Below are positions 55,516-64,000 of a stretch of DNA of 64,000 nt, in pieces; position 1 is the stretch's first letter; every line of letters begins with the position of its first letter. The translations under genes were made by a program, and so were the position numbers. The DNA is from an uncultured Clostridia bacterium (lineage in GTDB: Bacteria > Bacillota > Clostridia > TANB77 > CAG-508): positions 1 to 64,000 of the forward strand of contig CAMMZC010000010.1 in the NCBI GenBank assembly GCA_946529215.1, in the 5' to 3' direction. The notes below the pieces were generated by a model. That model was given only the letters and a program-made list of their open reading frames with translations. It ran no database searches and was not told the origin of the DNA.

Positions 55516-55796
55516 CATACATATAAAATTGGTAATATTAGAAAAACAATAAAAAAACTTGGTGGGCTATGCCTGAAGATTTACCAACTCCTAAGAAAAA
55601 GTTTAAAACAACTTGAAAAGGAAAATAAAAAAAATTTAAGAAAAAATATTAAACATAAGTTTTTATTACAAAGCAAATGCGGAAAATTATTATAAAAGAA
55701 ATAATTTTCCGCATTTATGATAGTGTCAAAATTTATTGGAAGCTTCCCATAATACTTGATTAAGTCATCGTGAACACCTTTTTTATTATAGATAAA

Positions 55797-56411
55797 CTAT
55801 TTTATACTAAATGCCATTCCTATAGTTAATCCATCTTTATAATCTAATTTATCTTTGTTACTATCCCTATTTTCAATAGTTGAAAGCTCTAATTTATGAT
55901 TATTTATGATTTTAAATGTAAAAACCATGTTTTCTGTATCTGCACGCGCATATGATGCATCTCCCCATATTAGTGAATCTGAATTACAAATTAATTTATT
56001 ATCTTTTATCTCATATTTTCCTTTATGCGAATATCCAGTTTCTTTATTATAAAATTCAAATGTATTATTTAATTTTAATTTCATACCACAGTTATATTTT
56101 AATTCTTCAACGTTTTCAATCATATAATTTCCTAATTCAAGAATTAAATTTTCACTTATTGGCTCATAAGTATTATTTACTTTTTCTTGTAATTCTCTTA
56201 TAGTTGTATTTAATCTATTTATCTCGCTTTGAAGTTTTATAGTTTTTTCAACTTCCATTGTTTTATCATTATTAAGTTTATAAATGAATACTCCCATTAC
56301 AACTATTGCAATTATAGCTAATATTAGGAAAAATGTTGATAAACTTATCTTTGTTACTTTCTTTTCTTCCATTTTCTCACCTCGATTTCTTTTGTAAAAT
56401 AATTTATACAA
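55797..56411 (-). CDS. Membrane-anchored coiled-coil hypothetical protein
   Basis: TM segment then coiled coil; likely start at MEEKKVTKIS. Confidence 0.6.
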   Translation of the reverse strand: MYKLFYKRNRGEKMEEKKVTKISLSTFFLILAIIAIVVMGVFIYKLNNDKTMEVEKTIKLQSEINRLNTTIRELQEKVNNTYEPISENLILELGNYMIENVEELKYNCGMKLKLNNTFEFYNKETGYSHKGKYEIKDNKLICNSDSLIWGDASYARADTENMVFTFKIINNHKLELSTIENRDSNKDKLDYKDGLTIGMAFSIK

Positions 56412-56526
56412 CTATATTTTATCAATTATGCTATTTTTTCACAAGACTTTTTGAAAATATTTTATAAAATTATTGAAAAAGAATAAACATTGTGATAAAT
56501 TATAATTAATAAATCGAGTAATATAA

Positions 56527-56582
56527 GACAGCTGAAACAGAGTATACCACTTTTTCACATACCTGTTTCGAAATCGCTCCAA
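56527..56582 (+). ncRNA. Hairpin RNA/att-like family copy D
   Basis: TTGAAA-17-TAAATT (56473-56501); GAAACAG/CTGTTTC stem. Confidence 0.45.
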
Positions 56583-56863
56583 AAGATATTTGGTCGAACC
56601 ATAAAAACAAAAGCTTAACACTTGTCTATTAAAGTATTAAGCTATTTTATTTTTAATCATAATTCAAAAACTATCTATAAATTTTTATATAAACTATGAT
56701 ACATAAATTTCATAAAATTTGAATATACTAATATTGTCAAAGTTAAGTTTGACAAATTAATAAATATTTGTTATAATATATTTAGCAAATATTTTCCACG
56801 CAAGGTGGAACGTGCATACACAAAGGTGTATGGTTGATTTGGAGTAGGTTTAGCCTACTCTCT

Positions 56864-57361
56864 TTAATTTATATCAAGATTTTTTAAGATTCTTTTTTCA
56901 AGTCTTTCTATAAAGTCAGGAGTTAGCTCTCCAATTTTATGAATTAACCTTGCTTTATCAATACAAGTTATTTGTTCTGCTTTAGCTTTAGATGGCAATT
57001 TGTTTAATTTTCCTTGTTGAATATCATTTTTTGTTATTTTTTCGTGTGTATCATATAATTTTAATGAACTAGATATAGGAATTACAACAACTGTGCTTGA
57101 AACACTATTTTTTAATGAATCTTGAACTATAATCCCCATATGTGTATTGCTTAATTCAGTTCCAACATTTTGTCCAAAGTCTATTAAATAAATTTCTCCT
57201 TTTCTTGGTCTTAAAGGATGAAGACCATTTTTCTTTTTATTGTTTAGTTGAGTAGATTTATCTGTTAGTGTAAATTTTTGAATAAACCAATTGAAATATT
57301 TTTCAAAATCTAACCTTTGCATTACATTATTAATTTTTGTTATAAAGTCTTTTAAATCCAT
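56864..57361 (-). CDS. PemK/MazF-like protein with N-terminal extension
   Basis: RPRKGEIYLIDFGQNVGTELSNTHMGIIVQD...VVVIPISS. Confidence 0.75.
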   Translation of the reverse strand: MDLKDFITKINNVMQRLDFEKYFNWFIQKFTLTDKSTQLNNKKKNGLHPLRPRKGEIYLIDFGQNVGTELSNTHMGIIVQDSLKNSVSSTVVVIPISSSLKLYDTHEKITKNDIQQGKLNKLPSKAKAEQITCIDKARLIHKIGELTPDFIERLEKRILKNLDIN

Positions 57362-57465
57362 TGTTTGTCTCCTTTGCTTTTTTAGTAATTTGTGAATATA
57401 TTATACCAAACAATAGTTTTTATTTCAAGAGCTATTGTAAAATTTGCAAAAATTTTTAAAAGCAG

Positions 57466-57598
57466 TTGCAAAAATATAAATTTTATGTTAAATTAAAAAC
57501 AATGAAGATGATTGATATTTGTCTCAATCGTTAACAGGAGCAAAAAGTTGTAAATAACTACGACAACCGCTCCATAATGCGTTTTCGTCGAACCACTT
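57466..57598 (+). repeat. Hairpin RNA/att-like copy E plus 32-bp tRNA-Gly-end repeat
   Basis: TTGCAA-17-TAAATT; GGAGC..GCTCC; ccgctccataatgcgttttcgtcgaaccactt identical to 33281-33312. Confidence 0.65.
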
Positions 57599-57972
57599 AA
57601 AAGTATTGTAATAAGTCATAAAATTACTATTCACAAATAGTTACATTTAACTATAATAATTTTATAAAAATCAAAAAATATATTTGATTTAAGAGGAAAC
57701 ATGCATGAATGGAGTTTAGAAATGCTTTATTATAATCGTCAAAAACTTTACCAACTTTAAGGGGAGGGAATTATAAAAATAATTGGTCCGCGAAAGAAAG
57801 GAGTGAATCTAATTCTGATTATAGTTTTGGTGATGGAAGTTCTGATGGAACAATTTGTGGCTCAAGAGTTACTTTATGTATAATATAATTAGAGAATTTT
57901 AATTCATTATTAAATTTAAAATGGCCCATTTTTCACTTGACAAATACACTCCGATTACACACTAGAAAGTTA

Positions 57973-58323
57973 CTAGTCACCTATGAATATATAATGATGC
58001 CCTAAAAATTCAAAATAGCTTTTTCCTTGTTTTATACATGTACTTATTATTGTTCTTATATTGCTATGATCTTTTAATCCTTCATATGATCTATGACAAC
58101 CAGAAACTTTTTTCTTTAATTTAGTTGCTCTTAAATCTCTCTCAGAAAGATTATCATCAAATGGTAAATCAAAATCTTTTAAGTAGCTTAAATAATTTTG
58201 TTTATACTTCTTTAATCTACTTAATACTGCTTTTTCTTTATTTTTTAAATACTTTGATGGTGTTTTCTTATTTTGTTTTATTCCATTTTCGATTATTTCA
58301 TCATAAAAAGCTTTAATAGTCAT
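57973..58323 (-). pseudogene. IS66-family transposase C-terminal fragment
   Basis: DLPFDDNLSERDLRATKLKKKVSGCHRSYEGLKDHSNIRTII. Confidence 0.82.
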
Positions 58324-58485
58324 ATTACAATATCATTACAAAAATATTACAGGCTAACTAGTAACAATTCGCAAGTATTTTTCGAATTAATTTAATTTTC
58401 ACTTTTTCTTGGATAAGGCTTAACTTCATCTGTTAAACCTATTAAATAGTCAAAACCTATAGCTATTTACATACCACCTTGAATA

Positions 58486-58989
58486 TTATAAAAAAGGTGG
58501 ATATTTTTCTTTCTCATCATCTTTCTCATCTAGTCTTTCATAAAACCAGTCCGTACTTTCCTTGTATTTTTCAGGATTATCTGCTTTTCTTAAATCCTTA
58601 TTTATTGCAAATAATATTAATAAGACCAATATTGTAAAGCCTTCTTGCAAAACAAAGTCTATTCCAACAAATGTAAAATCTAATACATTAGATACATAAG
58701 ATAATAATGTTATTAAATCATAAATAAGTAACCAACCTATTGGTATCATTGCAAAAATTGTATATCTTTTTGAGCGCTCTTCATCATACTTTGACATATA
58801 ACTCCTAGCTATAAATATAAATAATAACGTAAGAATCTCAAAAATCATTCCAAAATCAAAATCTCCAAATATAAGTGGATAGACATAACTGAGTAAACTT
58901 ATAATAATCAAAACTATGCACTTCATTGTTTTATTAAATGCCTTATCAATATTCACATTTTTAACAAATTCTTTTTCTTTATCAGTCAT
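58486..58989 (-). CDS. Hypothetical membrane protein
   Basis: Several TM segments. Confidence 0.6.
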   Translation of the reverse strand: MTDKEKEFVKNVNIDKAFNKTMKCIVLIIISLLSYVYPLIFGDFDFGMIFEILTLLFIFIARSYMSKYDEERSKRYTIFAMIPIGWLLIYDLITLLSYVSNVLDFTFVGIDFVLQEGFTILVLLILFAINKDLRKADNPEKYKESTDWFYERLDEKDDEKEKYPPFL

Positions 58990-59009
58990 TTGTTAAATCC
59001 CCCATATTT

Positions 59010-59771
59010 TTAAAATTTTACATTTTCTTCTTCATCAAATAAAATTGCATCATCTTTGCTAACTCTGTCTTTAATTTCTTGAATTTTTGAAACTTTAGAT
59101 ATTTGATAAATCAATAAAATTATAATCAATATATTTACTCCAATTACTACATACATTCTTATACCAAATATATTATAGGCTTTTATATATTCATCAACAT
59201 AATATTCTTTTTCTGTTTTTATTTGCATTTCTGTTAATCCTATACTAATTTTATTTTGAGTTTCGGATTTTTGCTCACCATATTCCTGTGTATATATTTG
59301 TTCAAACTTGTCTTTAGTATAAGTTGAATCTAAATTTGCTTTTACTCCCCAAAAAACTAAAATTGTAATTATTGAAATTGACAATATTATTGTTAGCCTT
59401 TTTATAAGCATATTTTTATCTTTGGAGAAGTAATTTGCTAATATTGTAATAACAGCCAATAGTAGAGTTATTATTATATATGTATTCATAATTATCCTTT
59501 TTGTATCTTCTAAAGGGTCAATTACAGAAGGTTTATATGTTATTAAAAATGTTATACCAACAATAGTAAAAATAATAATTGTAGCTATCATTTGGAATAT
59601 AACATAGGTATTATCCAATGGAATGTAATAATACATTCTAAATAATCCACCTCTATAATACATTCTATTATTGTGTCTATTATCATTATTATCGTAATTA
59701 TCATTTTGCCTAACTCCACCACCTAATCCACTACCGAAAGAGGAAAATCCTCCTCTGCCCATATATGCCAT
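59010..59771 (-). CDS. Hypothetical membrane protein
   Basis: Gly-rich N-terminus plus TM segments; start likely at MAYMGRGG. Confidence 0.6.
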   Translation of the reverse strand: MAYMGRGGFSSFGSGLGGGVRQNDNYDNNDNRHNNRMYYRGGLFRMYYYIPLDNTYVIFQMIATIIIFTIVGITFLITYKPSVIDPLEDTKRIIMNTYIIITLLLAVITILANYFSKDKNMLIKRLTIILSISIITILVFWGVKANLDSTYTKDKFEQIYTQEYGEQKSETQNKISIGLTEMQIKTEKEYYVDEYIKAYNIFGIRMYVVIGVNILIIILLIYQISKVSKIQEIKDRVSKDDAILFDEEENVKF

Positions 59772-60179
59772 AAAAATCCTTCCTTTCAATCCTATTTATA
59801 TTAAGTATAACATAAATAAAAACAAATTTAAACTATTTTTAATCCAAATTGGTAATAAAACAATTTTTTGTGATATAATATGAATTTGCTAAAAAGTAGA
59901 AATAGTGTTTATAATACATACTTTTGATACTTCTAGTAAAATTGTAGTTAAATATGCTTTTGAAAAATATAGATGTGTACATATTTCATATTAATATAAA
60001 CTCATTTAAATTAGCTTTTTTCAAAAAGTAAATAGCTTAACACCTATCTATCTAAGTATTAAGCTATTTTTCTTTTCATCATAGGTCTAAGCCCATAGCT
60101 TTTTACATATCGCCTCAAATATTGCATAATTTGTATAGTATTTTTTGCGATAAATTAGCTATATTATAAATTCTTGTAT

Positions 60180-61124
60180 TTACTCATTATTATTATTTCC
60201 AAGAATTTTTACTCCACCTGTTGCTTCAACTGTTTTAGTTGCCATTTCTTTTATTTGGTTATATGCTTGATCTAGTTTTTCTTGTAATGTAGCTTTTTCA
60301 GCATTTGCTTTTGTAAGTTCTTCTTTTAAAGATTCAATCTTGTCATTTTGTCTGTCTATTGTATTTTGAAAATCTTTCTTTAATAACTCTGTTGCATATT
60401 TATTTTCTTTTTCTACTTCTGCAGTAGCCTCTTTTCTACCTTTTGCATATTCTTTTTCTAACAAGCTTGGAATTTCATTTACCTTTTCTTCCAACTCTTT
60501 AAGATGTTCTGCATTTTTTTCTGCTTCTTCTAACAATGTTGCAACATCATCTTCTTTTTTTGTAAGTTCAAGTTCTCTTTTAGATTTTTCATCTTCCCAT
60601 TTATTATTGCTAATTTCTCTTTCTCTTTTTATTTTGTAATTATATTCTTCAACTTCTCTATCTCTTTCAGTTTTCAAGCTTTTAGCCTTATTTTCATATT
60701 CTTTTTCTAAAGTCTCTTGTTTTAACTTATATTCTGCTTCTAACTCTTTTATTTGCTCATTTAATTCATCTGTTTTTTTCTTTTTATTTTCTTCTAATTC
60801 GGCCATATAATCTTTGCCTGCGTTTACAACAGCAACAAGATTAACAAGTTCATTTTCTATTCCATAAAGATCTTTTAGTTTTCTCTCTTCTTCTTCAATA
60901 GCTAATTCCAAATCTTTAAATTTACTATTTAATTCATCTGAAAATATCTTTTGTTCCACATTTTCTTTTGATGTTTCTATTGCTTTTTCAACTTTTTGTT
61001 TCTTTTCTTCTTTTTCTGGATCATACTTCATTTGTGCTAATTCTTTTTCTCTTTCTAAAGCTTCATTAAGCGCGTCTAAAATTTCTGCCTTTGTATTTTT
61101 GATTGTTATTTCTTCTTTTTTCAT
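60180..61124 (-). CDS. Coiled-coil hypothetical protein
   Basis: Heptad-rich Glu/Lys sequence. Confidence 0.65.
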   Translation of the reverse strand: MKKEEITIKNTKAEILDALNEALEREKELAQMKYDPEKEEKKQKVEKAIETSKENVEQKIFSDELNSKFKDLELAIEEEERKLKDLYGIENELVNLVAVVNAGKDYMAELEENKKKKTDELNEQIKELEAEYKLKQETLEKEYENKAKSLKTERDREVEEYNYKIKREREISNNKWEDEKSKRELELTKKEDDVATLLEEAEKNAEHLKELEEKVNEIPSLLEKEYAKGRKEATAEVEKENKYATELLKKDFQNTIDRQNDKIESLKEELTKANAEKATLQEKLDQAYNQIKEMATKTVEATGGVKILGNNNNE

Positions 61125-61322
61125 AGTCTTCGCTCCTTTCTTTTTTTTTTACATTTTATAATATTTTTTTAATAATATCAACAAAAACAGAAATTCTTTT
61201 ACAATATTATAAAAAATTCCACATTTCTATTGACATTTTTGTTATTATTAATATAAAATTATTAATAATAAACAAAATAAATTTTTTAAAATTAATTAAA
61301 CTATATAGAGGAGAAGATACAA

Positions 61323-61775
61323 ATGAGTGATACAGGATTTTTTGTAATTATGTTCTCAGGAAGTTTCGGCTTAATTGGAATTATTTTTCTTATAATAGGA
61401 ATAGTAATGAATAATAACAGAAAGAAAAAGGAAATGAATTGTACTTCAATGACATCTGGGAAAGTAACTGATTTGGTTAGACATGAAAGCCGTGATTCAG
61501 ATGGTAGATATAGTTCAAGCTGGCATCCTGTATTTGAATATAATATAGGTGAACTAAAATTTATAAAAGAATCCATTTATGGAAGCTCTCAATCAAAATA
61601 TGCAATCGGACAAAAAGTAGAAGTATATTACAATCCTGAAGATTATAATGAATACTACATTGCAGGATTTACTCTTCCAAAAACATTAGCAACTATTTTT
61701 ACTTTTATTGGTATTGGTGCAATAATTATAGCTATAGTCTCTTCAATACTAATATTGAAAATAACTATAGTATAA
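61323..61775 (+). CDS. DUF3592-like membrane protein
   Basis: Two TM helices flanking a beta-rich domain (WHPVFEYNIGEL...VEVYYNPEDYNEYYI). Confidence 0.65.
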   Translation: MSDTGFFVIMFSGSFGLIGIIFLIIGIVMNNNRKKKEMNCTSMTSGKVTDLVRHESRDSDGRYSSSWHPVFEYNIGELKFIKESIYGSSQSKYAIGQKVEVYYNPEDYNEYYIAGFTLPKTLATIFTFIGIGAIIIAIVSSILILKITIV

Positions 61776-61895
61776 AAAATTGGCTTCATTATATGTGCAG
61801 GTTGCTTTACAACAATAAATGATGTAAAACAAAGTTACATAAAAATATGCAACTTTGTTTCACATCATTATTTTTTTAACATTTATAATATTTAT

Positions 61896-62753
61896 CTACC
61901 CTAGCGCCACATCCAAAATCATCATTAGCACAAAACCAATTGCAACACCAATAGTCCCAATATTTGAATGCTCTCCTGATTGTGATTCAGGAATTAGTTC
62001 TTCTACAACAACATAAATCATAGCACCTGCTGCAAAAGATAATAAATATGGTAAAATTTGTGTCACAACACTTGTAAGCAAAATTGTAATAAATGCTGCA
62101 ATTGGCTCAACTGCACCTGATAGAGTTCCATATAGAAATGCTTTTGGTTTAGACATTCCTTCATTTTTAAGTGGCATTGAAATTATCGCTCCTTCTGGAA
62201 AGTTTTGTATTGCAATACCTATAGCCAATGCAATTGCAGCAGACATTGTAATTCCTGTATTTACTGCATTATTTGCAATCATTGCACCTGAATTAACAAC
62301 AGCTCCTGTTCCAACTGACATTCCTCCAATCATTCCTGTTCCTGCAAGTGCTGCTGCAAAAGCAACTCCAACTGCCATTCCTTCAGGAATATTGTGAAGA
62401 GTAACTGCAAATACCATCATAGTAGTCTTTTTAAGTTTCGCTTTTAACCCTTCAGGTTTCTCACTATCTAAATGTAAATGTGGTATAATGCTGTCTAAAA
62501 CAAGCAAAAATATTATTCCAAGCATAAATCCAACTGCAGCTGGAATCCATGCTTGCATTTTACCTTGCTCCTCTGTCATATCTATAGAAGGAATAAGCAA
62601 AGACCAAACAGAAGCTGCAATCATCACCCCTGCCGCAAACCCAAGCAATATCTTTTCTACTTTTTTATTCATTTTATTTTTCATCAAAAATACCATCGCG
62701 GAACCTAATATAGTTCCTAAAAAAGGTATTAATAAGCCAATTGTTAATCCCAT
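61896..62753 (-). CDS. ZIP family metal transporter
   Basis: HNIPEGMAVGVA and IQNFPEGAIIS motifs; start likely at MGLTIGLLIP. Confidence 0.9.
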   Translation of the reverse strand: MGLTIGLLIPFLGTILGSAMVFLMKNKMNKKVEKILLGFAAGVMIAASVWSLLIPSIDMTEEQGKMQAWIPAAVGFMLGIIFLLVLDSIIPHLHLDSEKPEGLKAKLKKTTMMVFAVTLHNIPEGMAVGVAFAAALAGTGMIGGMSVGTGAVVNSGAMIANNAVNTGITMSAAIALAIGIAIQNFPEGAIISMPLKNEGMSKPKAFLYGTLSGAVEPIAAFITILLTSVVTQILPYLLSFAAGAMIYVVVEELIPESQSGEHSNIGTIGVAIGFVLMMILDVALG

Positions 62754-62823
62754 TTCATTTCTCCTATCTCTATAAATATTCCTAATCAATTATAATTCTG
62801 TGATAAAATAGTTAATATTAATT

Positions 62824-64000
62824 CTACTCATTCCCCTTCAAACTCGTAACCATATCAATTTTTCCAATTTTTCTTGCAAGTAATTTTGAAAATACAAAAG
62901 ACACAATCCAAGTACCAATTGCAGAATACACATAAGAAATCATTTTTATACTTGCACCAAAATCATAAGAATCTGAAAGTGCCATTTTAAAAATATAGTC
63001 TGTCATATAAAATCCAAGTGGAAGCCCTATAATTATTGAAATTATAGCTATCCAATTATTTTGTTTTATATATATTTTTTTAATTTGCTTATCTTTAAAA
63101 CCTAAAACCTTTAATGTTGCAAACTGATATTGTTTTTCTGTAAAAGATAAAATTCCTAAATTATAAATAATAACTCCTCCAAGAACAGCTGCTAAAACAA
63201 TAAGAAGAACAAGCATCATTTTCATAGTATCTAGCATATTGGCTGTTCCACTTTTTAGTGCATTTTTATCTTGTATTAATTCTATTCCATCAATTTCTTT
63301 CACACCTGATAAATCGTCATTTGTATAAATAGCATCTGGTTTATATTCAATTCCTAAAGATTCTAAATATTTTTTTGTCATCTTCACATTTTGGTTTTGC
63401 GCATCTCTATCAAGTCCAACAATTTTGGTTTCATAATATTTGTCTTTTCCATAAATATGCCATTTTATTGTATCACCTATTTTGTAGCCTTTAACTGAAG
63501 CTAATTTTTCTGTTACAAAAACTCCATCATCATTTAAATCAATAAAATCACCTTTATGATTTACAAATCTAACATATCCTTTGCTATTATCTACAAATAT
63601 GTTATTTGCATCTTTTACATCACCATTTTCAATTTCTATCATTAAGGTTTGAGAGGTGCTTTCTCCAAATCTTTCTGTTAATTTATTATATTGTTCATTA
63701 GTATAATCTTGTTTTATACTTAATTTATAATCGAAATTATATAATTTGTCAAATTGGTCATCTAAAAATTTATTCATAGAGTCAAACATTCCAAATCCAC
63801 ACACTAAAAGCATACAGCAACCTGTAACTCCTGCAATTCCCATTATAGTTCTTGCCTTATTTCTAAAAATATCTCTTAAATTCCACTTGCTTCCAAAACT
63901 CATATTTTTAAAAATTCCCTTTGTTGTAAAATTCAAATTTTTAGATTTAACCCTAGGCATTTGTGTTCTTAAAGTTTCTGCTGGATTTTCTTTAAGTTCT
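62824..64000 (-). CDS. ABC transporter permease (FtsX/MacB-like), partial at window edge
   Basis: NLRDIFRNKARTIMGIAGV, LKVLGFKDKQI; frame open past 63960. Confidence 0.85.
   Translation of the reverse strand, partial: ELKENPAETLRTQMPRVKSKNLNFTTKGIFKNMSFGSKWNLRDIFRNKARTIMGIAGVTGCCMLLVCGFGMFDSMNKFLDDQFDKLYNFDYKLSIKQDYTNEQYNKLTERFGESTSQTLMIEIENGDVKDANNIFVDNSKGYVRFVNHKGDFIDLNDDGVFVTEKLASVKGYKIGDTIKWHIYGKDKYYETKIVGLDRDAQNQNVKMTKKYLESLGIEYKPDAIYTNDDLSGVKEIDGIELIQDKNALKSGTANMLDTMKMMLVLLIVLAAVLGGVIIYNLGILSFTEKQYQFATLKVLGFKDKQIKKIYIKQNNWIAIISIIIGLPLGFYMTDYIFKMALSDSYDFGASIKMISYVYSAIGTWIVSFVFSKLLARKIGKIDMVTSLKGNE

Overview
AT-rich Firmicutes (Clostridia-like) chromosomal window. The housekeeping part is mostly on the minus strand: GtrA-like protein, alpha/beta hydrolase, heavy-metal P-type ATPase, M23 peptidase (+), thioredoxin, thioredoxin-reductase-like protein, MarR, pflA/pflB, efp, spoIIID, mfd, adhE, dut, rlmB, ZIP transporter, FtsX-like permease. 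SpoIIID suggests a spore former; PFL and AdhE suggest fermentative metabolism. About 12.4-19.3 kb is a stress/defence-like patch. It holds a complete-looking type III toxin-antitoxin locus (promoter, tandem RNA repeats, terminator, CptN/ToxN-like toxin with a long C-terminal extension). It also holds a HipA-like kinase gene flanked by exact 25-bp direct repeats, next to an N6-adenine methylase fused to an XRE HTH and a half-size HsdS, with no restriction subunit visible. YoeB/RelB near 24.4-25.0 kb sits between near-identical hairpins. A composite mobile island starts at the 3' end of tRNA-Gly(TCC) (33.2 kb) and runs to about 55.5 or 57.6 kb. It carries three large serine recombinases (two frameshifted), two MobV relaxases, two TnpV-like proteins, a truncated tyrosine integrase and an IS66 remnant. 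It also carries XRE repressors divergent from prepilin-like genes with lectin-like C-termini, and MazF/PemK-like genes. The strongest unexplained signals are: (1) the type III TA with the extended toxin; (2) the MTase-HTH/HsdS/HipA cassette; (3) five dispersed promoter-plus-hairpin elements on the island's + strand, a candidate sRNA or att-associated family; (4) prepilin/lectin-like genes with a shared apparent +1 frameshift at a CGG codon, a promoterless C-terminal cassette and divergent XRE regulators. All calls come from reading the sequence; no database search was possible.
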